A DNA stretch of 64,000 bases from Pseudomonas leptonychotis (GCF_004920405.1 NZ_RFLV01000004.1:223933-287932), one strand, 5' to 3'. Counted from the first letter of the stretch, positions 27,710 through 37,215 are shown. A program made the numbers and translations. The notes: generated by a model from the sequence alone, not told the origin.

Positions 27710-28402
27710 TTAGATGCAGACGATTTCCGTTGCACTTAGGGCGCGGTACTGGCCGGGGGCGAGGTGCGGGTCGAGTTGGATAGCGCCCATGCTCAGGCGA
27801 TGTAGGCCGATGACCTTGTTCTGGAAGTGGCCAAACATGCGCTTGATCTGATGGTAGCGGCCTTCGTGCAAGGTCAGCAGGGCGCTGTGGCTACTTTCGA
27901 TGACCAGTTCGGCAGGCAGGGTGGTGAGGTTTTCATAGGCGAAATACAGGCCCTGGGCGAACACCTCGATGTACTCAGGGCTGATTGGCTGTTCGGTCTC
28001 GACGCGGTAGGCCTTGCCCAGGCGGCTGCGAGGCTCGGTCAGGCGGCGCGACCATTGACCATCGTTGGTGATTAGCAGCAGACCACTGGTGTTCAGGTCC
28101 AGGCGACCGGCCAGGTGCAAGTCGGTCTTGTCCGGTTCGTCGAGCAGATCAAGCACGGTGCGGTGCTGCCCATGCTCGGTGGCACTGACCACGCCTGTCG
28201 GTTTGTGCAACATGAAATAGCGCGCGGCTTTGCCGGCCTGTAGCAGCTCGCGATCAACTTCGATGCGGCTGAACTGACTGACTTCGGACAAACCATCGCA
28301 AACCACCGCGCCATCGACTCGTACACGAGAACTGGCCAGTAGGCGGCGGACGGTTTGGCGATTGAGTTGGGGCAGGTTGCTGAGAAAACGATCGAGGCGC
28401 AT
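27710..28402 (-). CDS. rsuA: RsuA, 16S rRNA pseudouridine(516) synthase
   Basis: The 230-residue protein has an N-terminal S4 domain (MRLDRFLSNLPQLNRQTVRRLL) and the catalytic signature AGRLDLNTSGLLLITNDG with the active-site Asp. The end motif HEGRYHQIKRMFGH is typical. It is the last gene of a minus-strand run behind a small Cys-rich gene, separated from it by two bases. RsuA is preferred over RluE/RluF by length and motif spacing. Confidence 0.9.
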   Translation of the reverse strand: MRLDRFLSNLPQLNRQTVRRLLASSRVRVDGAVVCDGLSEVSQFSRIEVDRELLQAGKAARYFMLHKPTGVVSATEHGQHRTVLDLLDEPDKTDLHLAGRLDLNTSGLLLITNDGQWSRRLTEPRSRLGKAYRVETEQPISPEYIEVFAQGLYFAYENLTTLPAELVIESSHSALLTLHEGRYHQIKRMFGHFQNKVIGLHRLSMGAIQLDPHLAPGQYRALSATEIVCI

Positions 28403-28404
28403 GG

Positions 28405-28611
28405 CTAGTCGCTAGCCGGCTCGTGCAGGCCTTGAGCGCAGCGTGGGCACAGGCAAGCGCGGTTACGTTGTTCGGCGGGTAGCTGCGTCAGCGCCAGGGC
28501 ATCAACGGTGATGTCGAAGCACCAACAGTGTTCTACCGGCGCATTGGCCGTGGCTTGGGCGCACTGATTCAGCTGGCCGCAGCTTGGGCAGCGAATCGCT
28601 TCATTATCCAT
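28405..28611 (-). CDS. Cysteine-rich CWC family protein
   Basis: The 68-residue protein has a CPSCGQ pair near the N-terminus, a central HCWCFD and a C-terminal CLCPRC, the pattern of the cysteine-rich CWC family, probably zinc-binding. ATG 28611 was chosen because longer versions begin within the upstream gene without a ribosome site. It overlaps the end of the diguanylate cyclase gene by eight bases and abuts rsuA. The role is unknown; the steady pairing with rsuA hints at an RNA-related function. Confidence 0.85.
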   Translation of the reverse strand: MDNEAIRCPSCGQLNQCAQATANAPVEHCWCFDITVDALALTQLPAEQRNRACLCPRCAQGLHEPASD

Positions 28612-30079
28612 GTGCTTCTTCACAAAGGCGGTTGCGCCCGCTCTGTTTGGCGCGGTACAGCGCGCGGTCGGCACGGGCGATCAGCTGCTCGAGGACTTCA
28701 TTCGGTTGCAGCTGGGCCAGGCCAATACTGGTAGTGATTTGCAGGTCAATACCGTTGTAATTGAAGTGGCTGCGTTCGGTCTGCTCGCGGATTTTCTTAC
28801 CCAGTTCGCGGGCTTGCTCTACGGAAGTGTTCTTGAGCAGCAGGATGAACTCTTCGCCGCCCCAGCGGCAAAGAATATCTGCCTCACGTACCGCACTCTG
28901 CAGGTTGGCAGCAAAGCCGCGCAGCACGGCGTCGCCGGCCAGATGGCCCTGGCTGTCATTGAGTTGCTTGAAGTTGTCCAAGTCGAGCATCAGGGCACAT
29001 AGGGTGTCTTGGTTACGCCGTGCCTCTTGCACGGCCTGGTTGGCGAGCAGGTTGAAGCCGCGCCGGTTGGGCAGTTCGGTTAGCAGGTCGGTGGTGGCCA
29101 GAGCGGTAATACGCTGCTGGTAACGGCGCAGGGCGAAGCCCACCAAACTGATGACGATGAGGGTGACTAACAGGCAGATCAGCAGGTTTATGTACAACGA
29201 CTTGCGGATACCGGTCAGTGCGCCGTTTTCATGTTTATCAACTAACAAGTACCAGTTCAGTTCGGGGATAAAGCGCACATTGAGGAAGTGCTCGCGGCCA
29301 TGTTCTTGGTATTCAAAGTTACTGTTCTGCGGGTTCGCCAGTTTGGCCATCAGGTCTTCTAAACCGGGCAATTCGCTGAGAGATTGGCCGACTTTTGCCC
29401 CTGATGGGCCGCCTTTGGCACCGGTCAGCACCACACGCCCTTCAGTGTCGACGAAGAATACGCTGCGTTTGTAACGTTGCTGGTAGGTATCAATCAGGTC
29501 GACCACGGCGTCCACCGTCAGGCCTACGCCTGTGGCACCGATAAAGCGCTGGTCGTAGTCGAAAACCTTGTAGTTGATAAACACAGTCAGGCGGTCTTGG
29601 TTGGCCATATCGGCATCGACGCTAATTTCATAGGGCGTCTGCATGTCGCGTACGCGAAAGTACCAAGCGTCACGTGAGTCGGCTTCGTTGACCTGTTTGA
29701 GTACGCCTTTGGCTTGGTAGTAGGTGTGGGTTTTTTCGGAAACAAAGAAGCTGGTGACGGTGATGTAGTGCTCTTGCACCTCGCGCAAGTAGCGGGTGAT
29801 TTGCTCGGTGCCCTGTTCACCGGCCAATACCCAGTCGCGCATGTAGGTATCGCGCGACATCATCGAGGAAATCAGGATGGGCCTAACCAGGTCCTTCTGG
29901 ATCTCTGAATAGACGTTATCCGAGGTCAGCGGCAGTTCGGTGTTGATGATCCCTGCACGGATTGATTCGAGGGCGGTGTAATAGCTGACCAGGGAGGTGG
30001 CGAGGAAACCGCCAGCAAGTAGCACCAGCAACAGCGCAATCAGTGACCACTGGCGGGTCGGGGGGAATGGCTGCGACAT
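28604..30079 (-). CDS. Membrane diguanylate cyclase with periplasmic sensor (dCache-GGDEF)
   Basis: The 491-residue protein makes c-di-GMP. Residues ~10-32 form a first membrane helix, ~40-285 a periplasmic dCache-like sensor, ~290-315 a second helix, and ~330-490 the GGDEF domain. The active site is GGEEF at 407-411, preceded by READ at 398-401, an RxxD product-inhibition site at the correct spacing. ATG 30079 was preferred over a TTG further upstream. It is first in a run with the CWC and rsuA genes. The ligand is unknown. It could supply c-di-GMP to the cellulose synthase or the adhesin system in this window, which is inference. Confidence 0.92.
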   Translation of the reverse strand: MSQPFPPTRQWSLIALLLVLLAGGFLATSLVSYYTALESIRAGIINTELPLTSDNVYSEIQKDLVRPILISSMMSRDTYMRDWVLAGEQGTEQITRYLREVQEHYITVTSFFVSEKTHTYYQAKGVLKQVNEADSRDAWYFRVRDMQTPYEISVDADMANQDRLTVFINYKVFDYDQRFIGATGVGLTVDAVVDLIDTYQQRYKRSVFFVDTEGRVVLTGAKGGPSGAKVGQSLSELPGLEDLMAKLANPQNSNFEYQEHGREHFLNVRFIPELNWYLLVDKHENGALTGIRKSLYINLLICLLVTLIVISLVGFALRRYQQRITALATTDLLTELPNRRGFNLLANQAVQEARRNQDTLCALMLDLDNFKQLNDSQGHLAGDAVLRGFAANLQSAVREADILCRWGGEEFILLLKNTSVEQARELGKKIREQTERSHFNYNGIDLQITTSIGLAQLQPNEVLEQLIARADRALYRAKQSGRNRLCEEAHG

Positions 30080-30227
30080 GCAAAGCTCTACTGGCAAAAT
30101 AATGGCCGTATTGTAGCGCCCGCTCCTGCATCGCGCTGCTGAAACATAGGTCGCTACCTGGATGGCGGTGGCGGGTGGTTTTTATTGCAGTTGGTTTTGC
30201 TGAGGCATATCAGCGTTATCGACGAGT

Positions 30228-30284
30228 GCGTGGGAGGGGCTTTAGCCGCGACTAGATCAGTCGCGGCTAAAGCCCCTCCCACGC
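30228..30284. repeat. REP element, copy 5, perfect palindrome
   Basis: Perfect 26-base arms (30228-30253 and 30259-30284) with an AGATC loop, the best-preserved copy of the family. It lies 17 bases after the stop of the carboxylase gene and could act as its terminator or 3' stabiliser. Confidence 0.93.
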
Positions 30285-30300
30285 AGTACTGCGGCTAGCT

Positions 30301-33300
30301 TCAAGCCTCTTTCAGCACCACCACCCGTTGCCCGGCGCGTACCGGCGAACCCGGTTGTACGCGCACCTCGCGCACCACGCCGTCGCGCGGGGCGAGCAGA
30401 GGTATTTCCATCTTCATCGACTCCAAAATCACCAGCACATCACCGGCTTTCACGTGGTCGCCCTCGCTGACCTGGACTTGCCAGAGGTTACCGGCGATAT
30501 GGCTGTCGATGCTGTGCTGACCGGCTGCGAGCGGGACGTCTTCGCCTAAATCTGCGAGCACTTCTTCACTGTCGAAGTGCGCTTGGTCGGATTCGATCCA
30601 GCGTTGCCGCTCGGCGTCAAAGGCACCGCGCTGCTGCTGGCGGAATGCGTCGATGCCCTCGGCTTCCTTGTCGAGGAAGTCCTGATAGTCGGCCAGGGCC
30701 AACTCGCTGTCTTCGATGCGCAGTTCATAGCGGCCGAGCGGGAAGTCGCGACGGATTTGCAGCAGCTCCTCGGCGCCCACCGGGTAGAAACGAATCTGGT
30801 CGAAGAAGCGCAGCAGCCACGGCTTGCCATCGAAGGCCGCGACTTCGCGGTAGCGGTTCCACATCTGCAAGGTACGACCGACGAACTGATAGCCGCCGGG
30901 GCCTTCCATGCCGTACACGCACATATAAGCGCCGCCGATGCCCACCGAGTTCTCGGCCGTCCAAGTACGCGCCGGGTTGTATTTGGTGGTGACCAAACGA
31001 TGCCGTGGGTCCAGTGGCGTGGCCACCGGTGCACCGAGATACACATCGCCCAAACCCATCACTAGATAGCTGGCGTCGAACACGGTCTTGTAGACCTCAT
31101 CCAGATTGGGCAGGTCGTTAATCCGGCGGATAAACTCCAGGTTGCTTGGGCACCAGGGCGCGTCTTTGCGCACGGTGGTCATGTACTTGTCGATGGCCAA
31201 CTGGCAGGCCGGATCATCCCAAGACAATGGCAAATGGACGATACGTGACGGCACCTTGAGGTCTTGCGCGTTGCACACCGCGTCCCACTCGCCGGCGACT
31301 ATGTTGAGAAGGTCATTTAGCGCGAGGGTTTCCGGCTGGTAGTGCACTTGCAGCGAGCGGATGCCGGGAGTCAGGTCTACGACGCCATTCAAGTTTTTGG
31401 CTTCTAGGGCCTGCATTAAGGCATGGCCACGGAAACGCAGTACCAGGTCCAACTCCGGCGCGCCGATTTCCAGCAGTAGGTGGGTGTCGCCGGAGAGGCG
31501 CGCGACCAGGCGCTTATCGTCTGCACCAATGTCGAGAATGATGGGCGAGGTCAAGGCTGTTAGGGCGGGAGCGGCTTCAGCCGCGATATCGGTGGCGCTT
31601 GGGTCGAGGCTAAAGCCCCTCCCACAAAGCTCCGCGCATTCACGGTTTTTTGCTTGGGCCAACAGGCGTGCGGTGGCGATATCCACCGGTAAAAATTTGA
31701 GCTTGTCGCCGGCCTTGAGCTGGCCGAGCTGCCACAGGTCGGCTTCGATGATGGTCACTGGGCAAACAAAGCCGCCCAGGCTCGGGCCGTCTGGGCCGAG
31801 GATCACCGGCATATCGCCGGTGAAATCCACCGCGCCAATCGCATAGGGGTTGTCGTGGATGTTCGATGGGTGCAAGCCAGCTTCGCCGCCGCTGTCGCGC
31901 ACCCACTCGGGTTTCGGGCCGATCAAACGCACGCCGGTGCGGCTGGAGTTGAAATGCACTTCCCAGGAGGTGGCAAAGAACGTCTCGATGTAGGCCGGAG
32001 TGAAGTATTCCGGTGCGCCGTGCGGGCCGTAAATCACGCGGATTTCGCGTACCGCAGGTAAATCAGTGCGCAGCTCGGCGGGCAGTTGCGCGTCGGCTTG
32101 GCTGTCGGCCAAAGGCAGCAGGTGCAGCACGTCACCGGCACGCAGCGCGCGGCCGCCGTGGCCGCCGAACTGGCCGAGGGTGAAGGTGCTTTTCGAACCC
32201 AAGTATTCCGGTACCTGCAGACCGCCACGCAGGGTGAGATAAACGCGGGCGCCGCTGCCGGCGATGGTGCCGAGGCTGAGTGTGCTACCAGCCTTGATCA
32301 GCAGCGCGCTGTTCATAGCTTGCTCGACGCCATCCACGCTTAGCGGAATTGGCGCACCGGTCACTGCCACCACTGCATCGGTGTTGAAGCGCAGCAGCGG
32401 GCCGCTCATGGTGATTTCCAGGCCGGCGGCGCCTTCTTCGTTACCGAGCAGGCGGTTGCCCAGGCGCAGGGCGCGATCGTCCATCGGCCCCGATGGCGGC
32501 ACGCCGACGGCCCAGTAGCCGAGACGGCCGGGGAAGTCCTGCACGGTGGTCTGGGTGCCGGCGGACAGCACTTCGAAGGTGTCCGCCTGATAGACCAAAC
32601 CTTCCAGGCAACGGGTCCACGGCTCGCCGCTGGCGAAGGGCACGTCGAGCAGAATCTGCCGCAGGTAATCGCGGTTGCTTTCCACGCCATACAGCACGGT
32701 GTCAGCCAGGGCTTGGCCGAGTGCGGTGCTGGCTTGCTCGCGGGTGGGTTGCCAGGCGATGACTTTGGCGATCATCGGGTCGAAGTAGGGTGGAATTTCG
32801 CAACCAGCTTCGACCCAAGTGTCGATGCGCAGGGCTTGGCCATCGGCCGTGGGGAAGTCCACTGCGGTGAGCAGGCCGGGGCTCGGCTGAAAATCGCGGC
32901 CCGGGTCTTCGGCGTATAGGCGTGCCTGAATCGCATGGCCTCTGGCCTTCAGGCCTTTACCCAGTTCGCTCAGTGGAGCCAGATCGCCGGCCGCCAGTTC
33001 GATCATCCAGCGCACCAGATCGACGCCCCACACCTGCTCGGTGACGCCATGTTCGACCTGCAGGCGGGTGTTTACTTCGAGAAAGTAAAAGCGCTCGGCG
33101 GCGCTGTCGTAGACAAATTCGACGGTGCCGGCGCTGCGGTAATTGATCGCCTTGGCCAGCTTGATCGCCGCTGCGCACAGCTCTTCAGCCATGCCTGCGG
33201 GCAGGTTCGGCGCCGGGGTTTCTTCCAGCACTTTCTGGTTGCGCCGCTGCACCGAGCAATCGCGTACGCCGAGGGCTAGCACTTCACCTTTGCCGTCACC

Positions 33301-33939
33301 GAACACCTGCACTTCCAGGTGGCGGGCGCGCTGGATGTACTTCTCGATAAACACGCCGCTGTCGCTGAAGTTGTTCTGCCCCAGACGTTTGACCGCCTCG
33401 AAGGCGTCGCTCAGCTCGGCGGCGCTGTTGCACACGCGCATGCCGATGCCGCCACCGCCGGCAGTGCTTTTCAGCATCACTGGGTAGCCGACCACTTCAC
33501 CGGCGACCAGCGCGGCGTCGAGGTTTTCCAACAGCTCGGTGCCTTCGAGCATCGGTACGCCATGCTCTTTAGCCAAGGCGCGAGCGGTGTGCTTGAGGCC
33601 GAATACCCGTAGTTGCTCCGGCGTCGGGCCGACGAAGGCGATGCCGGCAGCCTCGCAGGCTTCGGCGAACGCGGCGTTCTCCGAGAGAAAGCCGTAGCCG
33701 GGGTGAATGGCGGTGGCGCCAGTCTGCTTGGCGACGGCGAGGATTTTATCGACCACCAGATAGGTGCCGGCCGCGGGGCCTTCGCCGAGGCTAAAGGCTT
33801 CATCGGCCTGCTGGATATGCAGGCTGGCGGCGTCGGCTTCGGAATAGACGGCCACGCCTTGCACGTTGAGGTCGCGCAAGGTGCGCAGGATGCGGCAGGC
33901 AATGGCGCCACGGTTGGCGATCAGCAGTTTGTTGAACAT
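30301..33939 (-). CDS. Biotin-dependent guanidine carboxylase (annotated as urea carboxylase), with in-frame REP
   Basis: The 1212-residue enzyme carboxylates a urea-like substrate with ATP and bicarbonate. Domains in order: biotin carboxylase (1-450, KLLIANRGAIACRIL), carboxyltransferase halves of AHS2 type (from ~475, QDFPGRLGYWAVGVPPSGPM) and AHS1 type (~840-1050), and a biotinyl domain with ESMKME near the end. The guanidine-I riboswitch and the two DUF1989 partner genes argue for guanidine as substrate, giving carboxyguanidine. A REP copy (31564-31625) is translated as about residues 772-792, between the two carboxyltransferase halves. The frame is intact. Urea as a side substrate is possible. 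Confidence 0.88.
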   Translation of the reverse strand: MFNKLLIANRGAIACRILRTLRDLNVQGVAVYSEADAASLHIQQADEAFSLGEGPAAGTYLVVDKILAVAKQTGATAIHPGYGFLSENAAFAEACEAAGIAFVGPTPEQLRVFGLKHTARALAKEHGVPMLEGTELLENLDAALVAGEVVGYPVMLKSTAGGGGIGMRVCNSAAELSDAFEAVKRLGQNNFSDSGVFIEKYIQRARHLEVQVFGDGKGEVLALGVRDCSVQRRNQKVLEETPAPNLPAGMAEELCAAAIKLAKAINYRSAGTVEFVYDSAAERFYFLEVNTRLQVEHGVTEQVWGVDLVRWMIELAAGDLAPLSELGKGLKARGHAIQARLYAEDPGRDFQPSPGLLTAVDFPTADGQALRIDTWVEAGCEIPPYFDPMIAKVIAWQPTREQASTALGQALADTVLYGVESNRDYLRQILLDVPFASGEPWTRCLEGLVYQADTFEVLSAGTQTTVQDFPGRLGYWAVGVPPSGPMDDRALRLGNRLLGNEEGAAGLEITMSGPLLRFNTDAVVAVTGAPIPLSVDGVEQAMNSALLIKAGSTLSLGTIAGSGARVYLTLRGGLQVPEYLGSKSTFTLGQFGGHGGRALRAGDVLHLLPLADSQADAQLPAELRTDLPAVREIRVIYGPHGAPEYFTPAYIETFFATSWEVHFNSSRTGVRLIGPKPEWVRDSGGEAGLHPSNIHDNPYAIGAVDFTGDMPVILGPDGPSLGGFVCPVTIIEADLWQLGQLKAGDKLKFLPVDIATARLLAQAKNRECAELCGRGFSLDPSATDIAAEAAPALTALTSPIILDIGADDKRLVARLSGDTHLLLEIGAPELDLVLRFRGHALMQALEAKNLNGVVDLTPGIRSLQVHYQPETLALNDLLNIVAGEWDAVCNAQDLKVPSRIVHLPLSWDDPACQLAIDKYMTTVRKDAPWCPSNLEFIRRINDLPNLDEVYKTVFDASYLVMGLGDVYLGAPVATPLDPRHRLVTTKYNPARTWTAENSVGIGGAYMCVYGMEGPGGYQFVGRTLQMWNRYREVAAFDGKPWLLRFFDQIRFYPVGAEELLQIRRDFPLGRYELRIEDSELALADYQDFLDKEAEGIDAFRQQQRGAFDAERQRWIESDQAHFDSEEVLADLGEDVPLAAGQHSIDSHIAGNLWQVQVSEGDHVKAGDVLVILESMKMEIPLLAPRDGVVREVRVQPGSPVRAGQRVVVLKEA
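31564..31625. repeat. REP element, copy 6, inside the carboxylase gene
   Basis: Arms near GGGAGCGGCTTCAGCCGCGA (31567-31586) and GGCTAAAGCCCCTCCCAC (to 31625). Mismatches between arms suggest an older insertion. It encodes an Ala-rich linker in the host protein. Confidence 0.87.
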
Positions 33940-34030
33940 GGATTTGCCCTCGAAAGGCAAGGCGGGCCGTCCCGCAGTATTCGGTCTGCACCACGGTCGT
34001 CCGTGGTTGAAAATGCTCTGTTGCGGATTT

Positions 34031-34090
34031 GTGGGAGGGGCTTTAGCCGCGATTGGTCTGTGCAGCTGTCGCGGCTGAAGCCCCTCCCAC
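34031..34090. repeat. REP element, copy 7 (carboxylase-DUF1989 gap)
   Basis: Arms 34031-34052 and 34069-34090. It lies in the 245-base gap between the carboxylase start and the preceding operon gene, so it is probably in the polycistronic transcript. Confidence 0.9.
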
Positions 34091-34184
34091 GGTCATCTCT
34101 ACAAGTCCTTCGGGGGCTGCTGCAGGCACTGGCCTGAACGGCTTTGGCACAGCTGCAGGAGCCAGCGGCGCAAGTTGCTTAGCT

Positions 34185-34820
34185 TCAATTCCATACCAAC
34201 ACCTCGGCTGGGGTTGGGTTGTAGCCGTTGCACGGGTTATTCAGTTGCGGGCAGTTGGAGATCAGCACGATCACGTCCATATGCGCGACTAATTCGACGT
34301 ACTTCCCGGCGCCAGAGATGCCGTCCTCGAAGGTCAGGCCGCCTTCGGGGGTGACCGGCACGTTCATAAAGAAGTTGATGTTGGCGCCTATGTCGCGCTT
34401 CTCCAGGCGGCCGTCGTGCAGGCTGGCGCGCAGGAAGTTGTCGCGGCAGCTGTGCATGTAGCGCTTATCCAGGGCGTAACGGACGGTGTTGCTCTCTTGA
34501 GCGCAGGCGCCGCCGAGGGTGTCGTGGCGCCCGCAGGTGTCGGCGCTGATGGTCAGCAGCGGGTTGCCCAGGTTGGAGTAGAGAACGGTGCCGGTGGTCA
34601 GGTACACGCTGTTTTGTTTGCGCAGGGTGCGTTGCGGGTCGTAGCGCTCGCGTGGGTTGCTGGCGCTGAAGAACAGCGTGTCGACTGCTTGGTTACCTTC
34701 GAGGTCGAGCAGGCGCACGGTTTGCCCGGCTTTGACTTCGCAGAGGAAGGGTTCGCCGGCCGGGATCACAGCGCGGTACACGGCGGCTTCTGGGTGCAGG
34801 GTGCTTTCGGTTAGAGACAT
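34185..34820 (-). CDS. DUF1989 protein, carboxyguanidine deiminase-type subunit (urea carboxylase-associated protein 2)
   Basis: The 211-residue protein and its neighbour are paralogues. In guanidine-using bacteria such pairs form the heteromeric carboxyguanidine deiminase (CgdAB), which gives ammonia and allophanate. The motif [13 protein letters not shown] holds the conserved Cys and His likely to bind metal, and [15 protein letters not shown] and [19 protein letters not shown] follow. ATG 34820 was selected over an upstream in-frame start that would overlap the preceding gene. I do not assign which subunit letter it bears. Confidence 0.85.
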   Translation of the reverse strand: MSLTESTLHPEAAVYRAVIPAGEPFLCEVKAGQTVRLLDLEGNQAVDTLFFSASNPRERYDPQRTLRKQNSVYLTTGTVLYSNLGNPLLTISADTCGRHDTLGGACAQESNTVRYALDKRYMHSCRDNFLRASLHDGRLEKRDIGANINFFMNVPVTPEGGLTFEDGISGAGKYVELVAHMDVIVLISNCPQLNNPCNGYNPTPAEVLVWN

Positions 34821-34830
34821 GCTGCGGCCC

Positions 34831-35559
34831 TCACAGGTACTGACGTTCGGTGTTATGAAAACCACGGCCGTTTTCCGGACGTGAAGTTCGGCAAAGCACG
34901 CTGATGCCGTCGCTCTCGACTCGGTGCCAGCTCAGTTGCACCGGCTTGGGCGCGTACGCGGGGTTGAGGTCCATCGGGTGTTGCAGCGCGGTCAGCACCA
35001 CCAGGGTGTCCATCGGTGCGTACAGCTCGATGTAGTCACCGGCCTTGGAGTTGCCGGGCTCGAAGTGGAAGCGGCCGTCGCCATCGACGCTGACCTTGCT
35101 GAACAGGTTGAGCGCCATCAGCAGGTCCTGGATGTTCAGGTTCCACTTGCCCATTTCCACCAGCAGGTTGTCCACGCCGCTGCGGAAGAAGCCGTTGCGC
35201 AGTTCTTGGTAGCGCCCGGCGCCGTACTTCTCTGCGACTTCGGCGGCGTTGAGTACGCCGCCGAAGCTGTCATGCCAGCCGCAGGTGTCGGCGGTGATGG
35301 CGGCCAGCACCCGGCCCATGTCCGAGTACAGGCAGTGGCCGGCAGTGAGCTTGGCGGTGTGTTGGCATTTGAGGGTGTCGGGCAGGTTCAGCCGTTCGCT
35401 TTTTTCGGCGGCGCTGAGCAGCAGCAGGCTGACGTTGGCGCCGCCTTCGAGGTCGGTGATGCGCAGCAGTTGGCCGCGTTTAAGGACGAAGGAGGTGTGG
35501 CCGCCGCCGGGTACGAGTTCTTCATACAGGCTGGGGCGCAGGCTCAGGGATGTGGTCAT
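34831..35559 (-). CDS. DUF1989 protein, carboxyguanidine deiminase-type subunit (urea carboxylase-associated protein 1)
   Basis: This 242-residue partner of the next gene carries [13 protein letters not shown], the conserved [13 protein letters not shown] metal-site motif and a C-terminal [21 protein letters not shown] segment. It lies 9 bases after the ABC ATPase gene and 10 before its paralogue. It once was annotated only as associated with urea carboxylase. The present reading as a deiminase subunit rests on published biochemistry of the family and on the riboswitch of this operon. Confidence 0.85.
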   Translation of the reverse strand: MTTSLSLRPSLYEELVPGGGHTSFVLKRGQLLRITDLEGGANVSLLLLSAAEKSERLNLPDTLKCQHTAKLTAGHCLYSDMGRVLAAITADTCGWHDSFGGVLNAAEVAEKYGAGRYQELRNGFFRSGVDNLLVEMGKWNLNIQDLLMALNLFSKVSVDGDGRFHFEPGNSKAGDYIELYAPMDTLVVLTALQHPMDLNPAYAPKPVQLSWHRVESDGISVLCRTSRPENGRGFHNTERQYL

Positions 35560-35568
35560 GGTTATTCC

Positions 35569-36378
35569 TTACAGGGCCGGTTGCACGGTGCCGGTGACAT
35601 GCGCCGGCAACGCCTCGACAGCGGCGCGGGTGGCGCGGCGGTCGCTGTTCAGGGGGATGTCGTAGGTGATGCGCGCGCCGAAAGCGTTGGGGGCGTGCGG
35701 ATCAATCCGGATTTTGTCGAACACCAACAGACGGGTGCCGAGGCTGAAGCCTTCGCTCAAATCGTGGGTGACCATAAAGACGGTCAGCTTGGTTTCGCGC
35801 CACCGCTCTAGCAGCAGGACGTGCATGTCTTTGCGGATACCCGGATCAAGGGCGCCGAAGGGCTCGTCGAGCAGCAGCACGCGCGGCTTCATGATCAGCG
35901 CCTGGGCGATGGCCAAGCGCTGCTGCATGCCGCCGGAGAGCTGGCTGGGGTATTTGTCGAGGGCGTGGCCGAGGCCGACCTTATTGAGGATGACTTCAGC
36001 TTGCGCGCGGGCGTCGCGTTTGGCAGCGCCGAACAGTCGGCCGAGCAGTGGCGAGCGCGGCAGTTCCAGGCCGATGGCGACGTTGTCCAGCACGCTCAGG
36101 TGCGGGAACACCGAGTAGCGCTGGAATACCACGCCACGGCTGCTATCGGGTTCGGCGGCCAGCGGCTGACCAGCGAGAAGAATTTCGCCACGGCTGGCGC
36201 GTTCCTGGCCCAGCAGCAGGCGCAGAAAGGTTGACTTGCCGCAGCCGGAAGCGCCGACCAGGGTGCAGAACTCGCCTTCATTAATAGTCAGGTTGAGGCG
36301 CTCCAACACCACTTGGTCGCCGTACTGCTGCCAGACGTTTTTCACCTCGATAAAGGTGCTGCTTTTTAGCGTGCTCAT
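35569..36378 (-). CDS. ABC transporter ATPase, guanidine uptake (Tau/Ssu-like family)
   Basis: The 269-residue ATPase has Walker A GASGCGKST, signature LSGGMQQRLAIAQAL and Walker B VLLLDEPFGALDP. It overlaps the permease stop (ATGA), so the two are coupled. Sequence alone fits nitrate, sulfonate or taurine importers. The riboswitch and the binding-protein family point to guanidine or a related cation. Confidence 0.88.
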   Translation of the reverse strand: MSTLKSSTFIEVKNVWQQYGDQVVLERLNLTINEGEFCTLVGASGCGKSTFLRLLLGQERASRGEILLAGQPLAAEPDSSRGVVFQRYSVFPHLSVLDNVAIGLELPRSPLLGRLFGAAKRDARAQAEVILNKVGLGHALDKYPSQLSGGMQQRLAIAQALIMKPRVLLLDEPFGALDPGIRKDMHVLLLERWRETKLTVFMVTHDLSEGFSLGTRLLVFDKIRIDPHAPNAFGARITYDIPLNSDRRATRAAVEALPAHVTGTVQPAL

Positions 36379-37190
36379 ACCTTGCTCCCTTCAAACCAGG
36401 GGAAGGCCAGTTGAGTCAGGCGGCGCAAACCCAGATCCATCAGCCAGGCGAGCAGGGTGATCCATGCGACGTAAGGCAGGATCACGTCCATCGCCATATA
36501 GCGGCGCACGAGGAAGATGCGGTAGCCGAGGCCATCGGTGGAGGCGATTGCTTCGGCGGCAATCAGGAATAGCCAGGCCGAGCCGAGCACCAAGCGCAGG
36601 GCGATCAGCAGGCGCGGCAGCAGTTGCGGCAGCACCACGCGCAGGATCAGTGTCCAGGTGCTGGCGCCGAGGGTTTGTGCCTTGATCAGAATCTCGGTGG
36701 GGATCTCGCGGGCACGTTGTTCCAGATCGCGGGCCAAAACCGGGGTGATGCCGATCACGATCAGCATCACCTTGGACAGCTCGCCCAGACCGAAGACGAT
36801 AAACAGAATCGGCAGTATCGCCAGCGGTGGCACCATCGACAGCACCGTCAGCAGCGGTGAGAGCGGCGCGCTGAACAGCGGCAAAATCCCAGCGGCGATG
36901 CCCAGGCACAGTCCAACCAATGCAGCGATGCCGATGCCCATGCCAAGGCGCTTGAGGCTGGAGGCGCTGTCCTCCCAGAACAGGTACTTGCCGCTGCGTT
37001 TGTCTTCGGTGAAGGCCAAGCGGTCGATTGCGCTGGCCATCTGTGTCGCGCTGGGCAGCAGCTTGTCGTTGGGGTTTTCCGCCAGGCGTGCCGTGGAGCC
37101 TGCGAAATAGGCAAACAGCAGCAGGGCAAAAGGCAGCAGAACCAGCAGCAAGCGGCCGCTGCGATCCGGGTGTCGGTTGATCAGGCGCAT
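36375..37190 (-). CDS. ABC transporter permease, guanidine uptake
   Basis: The 271-residue inner-membrane protein has about six hydrophobic segments and the EAA-like loop IPTEILIKAQTLGASTWTLI. It follows the binding-protein gene after an 86-base gap that contains a REP element. This is the single permease gene of the system, so it should form a homodimer. Confidence 0.88.
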   Translation of the reverse strand: MRLINRHPDRSGRLLLVLLPFALLLFAYFAGSTARLAENPNDKLLPSATQMASAIDRLAFTEDKRSGKYLFWEDSASSLKRLGMGIGIAALVGLCLGIAAGILPLFSAPLSPLLTVLSMVPPLAILPILFIVFGLGELSKVMLIVIGITPVLARDLEQRAREIPTEILIKAQTLGASTWTLILRVVLPQLLPRLLIALRLVLGSAWLFLIAAEAIASTDGLGYRIFLVRRYMAMDVILPYVAWITLLAWLMDLGLRRLTQLAFPWFEGSKV

Positions 37191-37215
37191 GGCAGTTTCT
37201 CGTCAGGAGTGAAAT

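Noticed and set aside
30301..33939. Reading the two REP-containing genes as pseudogenes
   Set aside because: Both insertions keep the reading frame and all downstream conserved motifs are intact, so they are better listed as genes with insertions.
34924..35811. A 295-residue plus frame opposite the DUF1989 and ATPase genes
   Set aside because: Antisense shadow spanning two real genes; repetitive Val/Gly/Gln composition and no motif.
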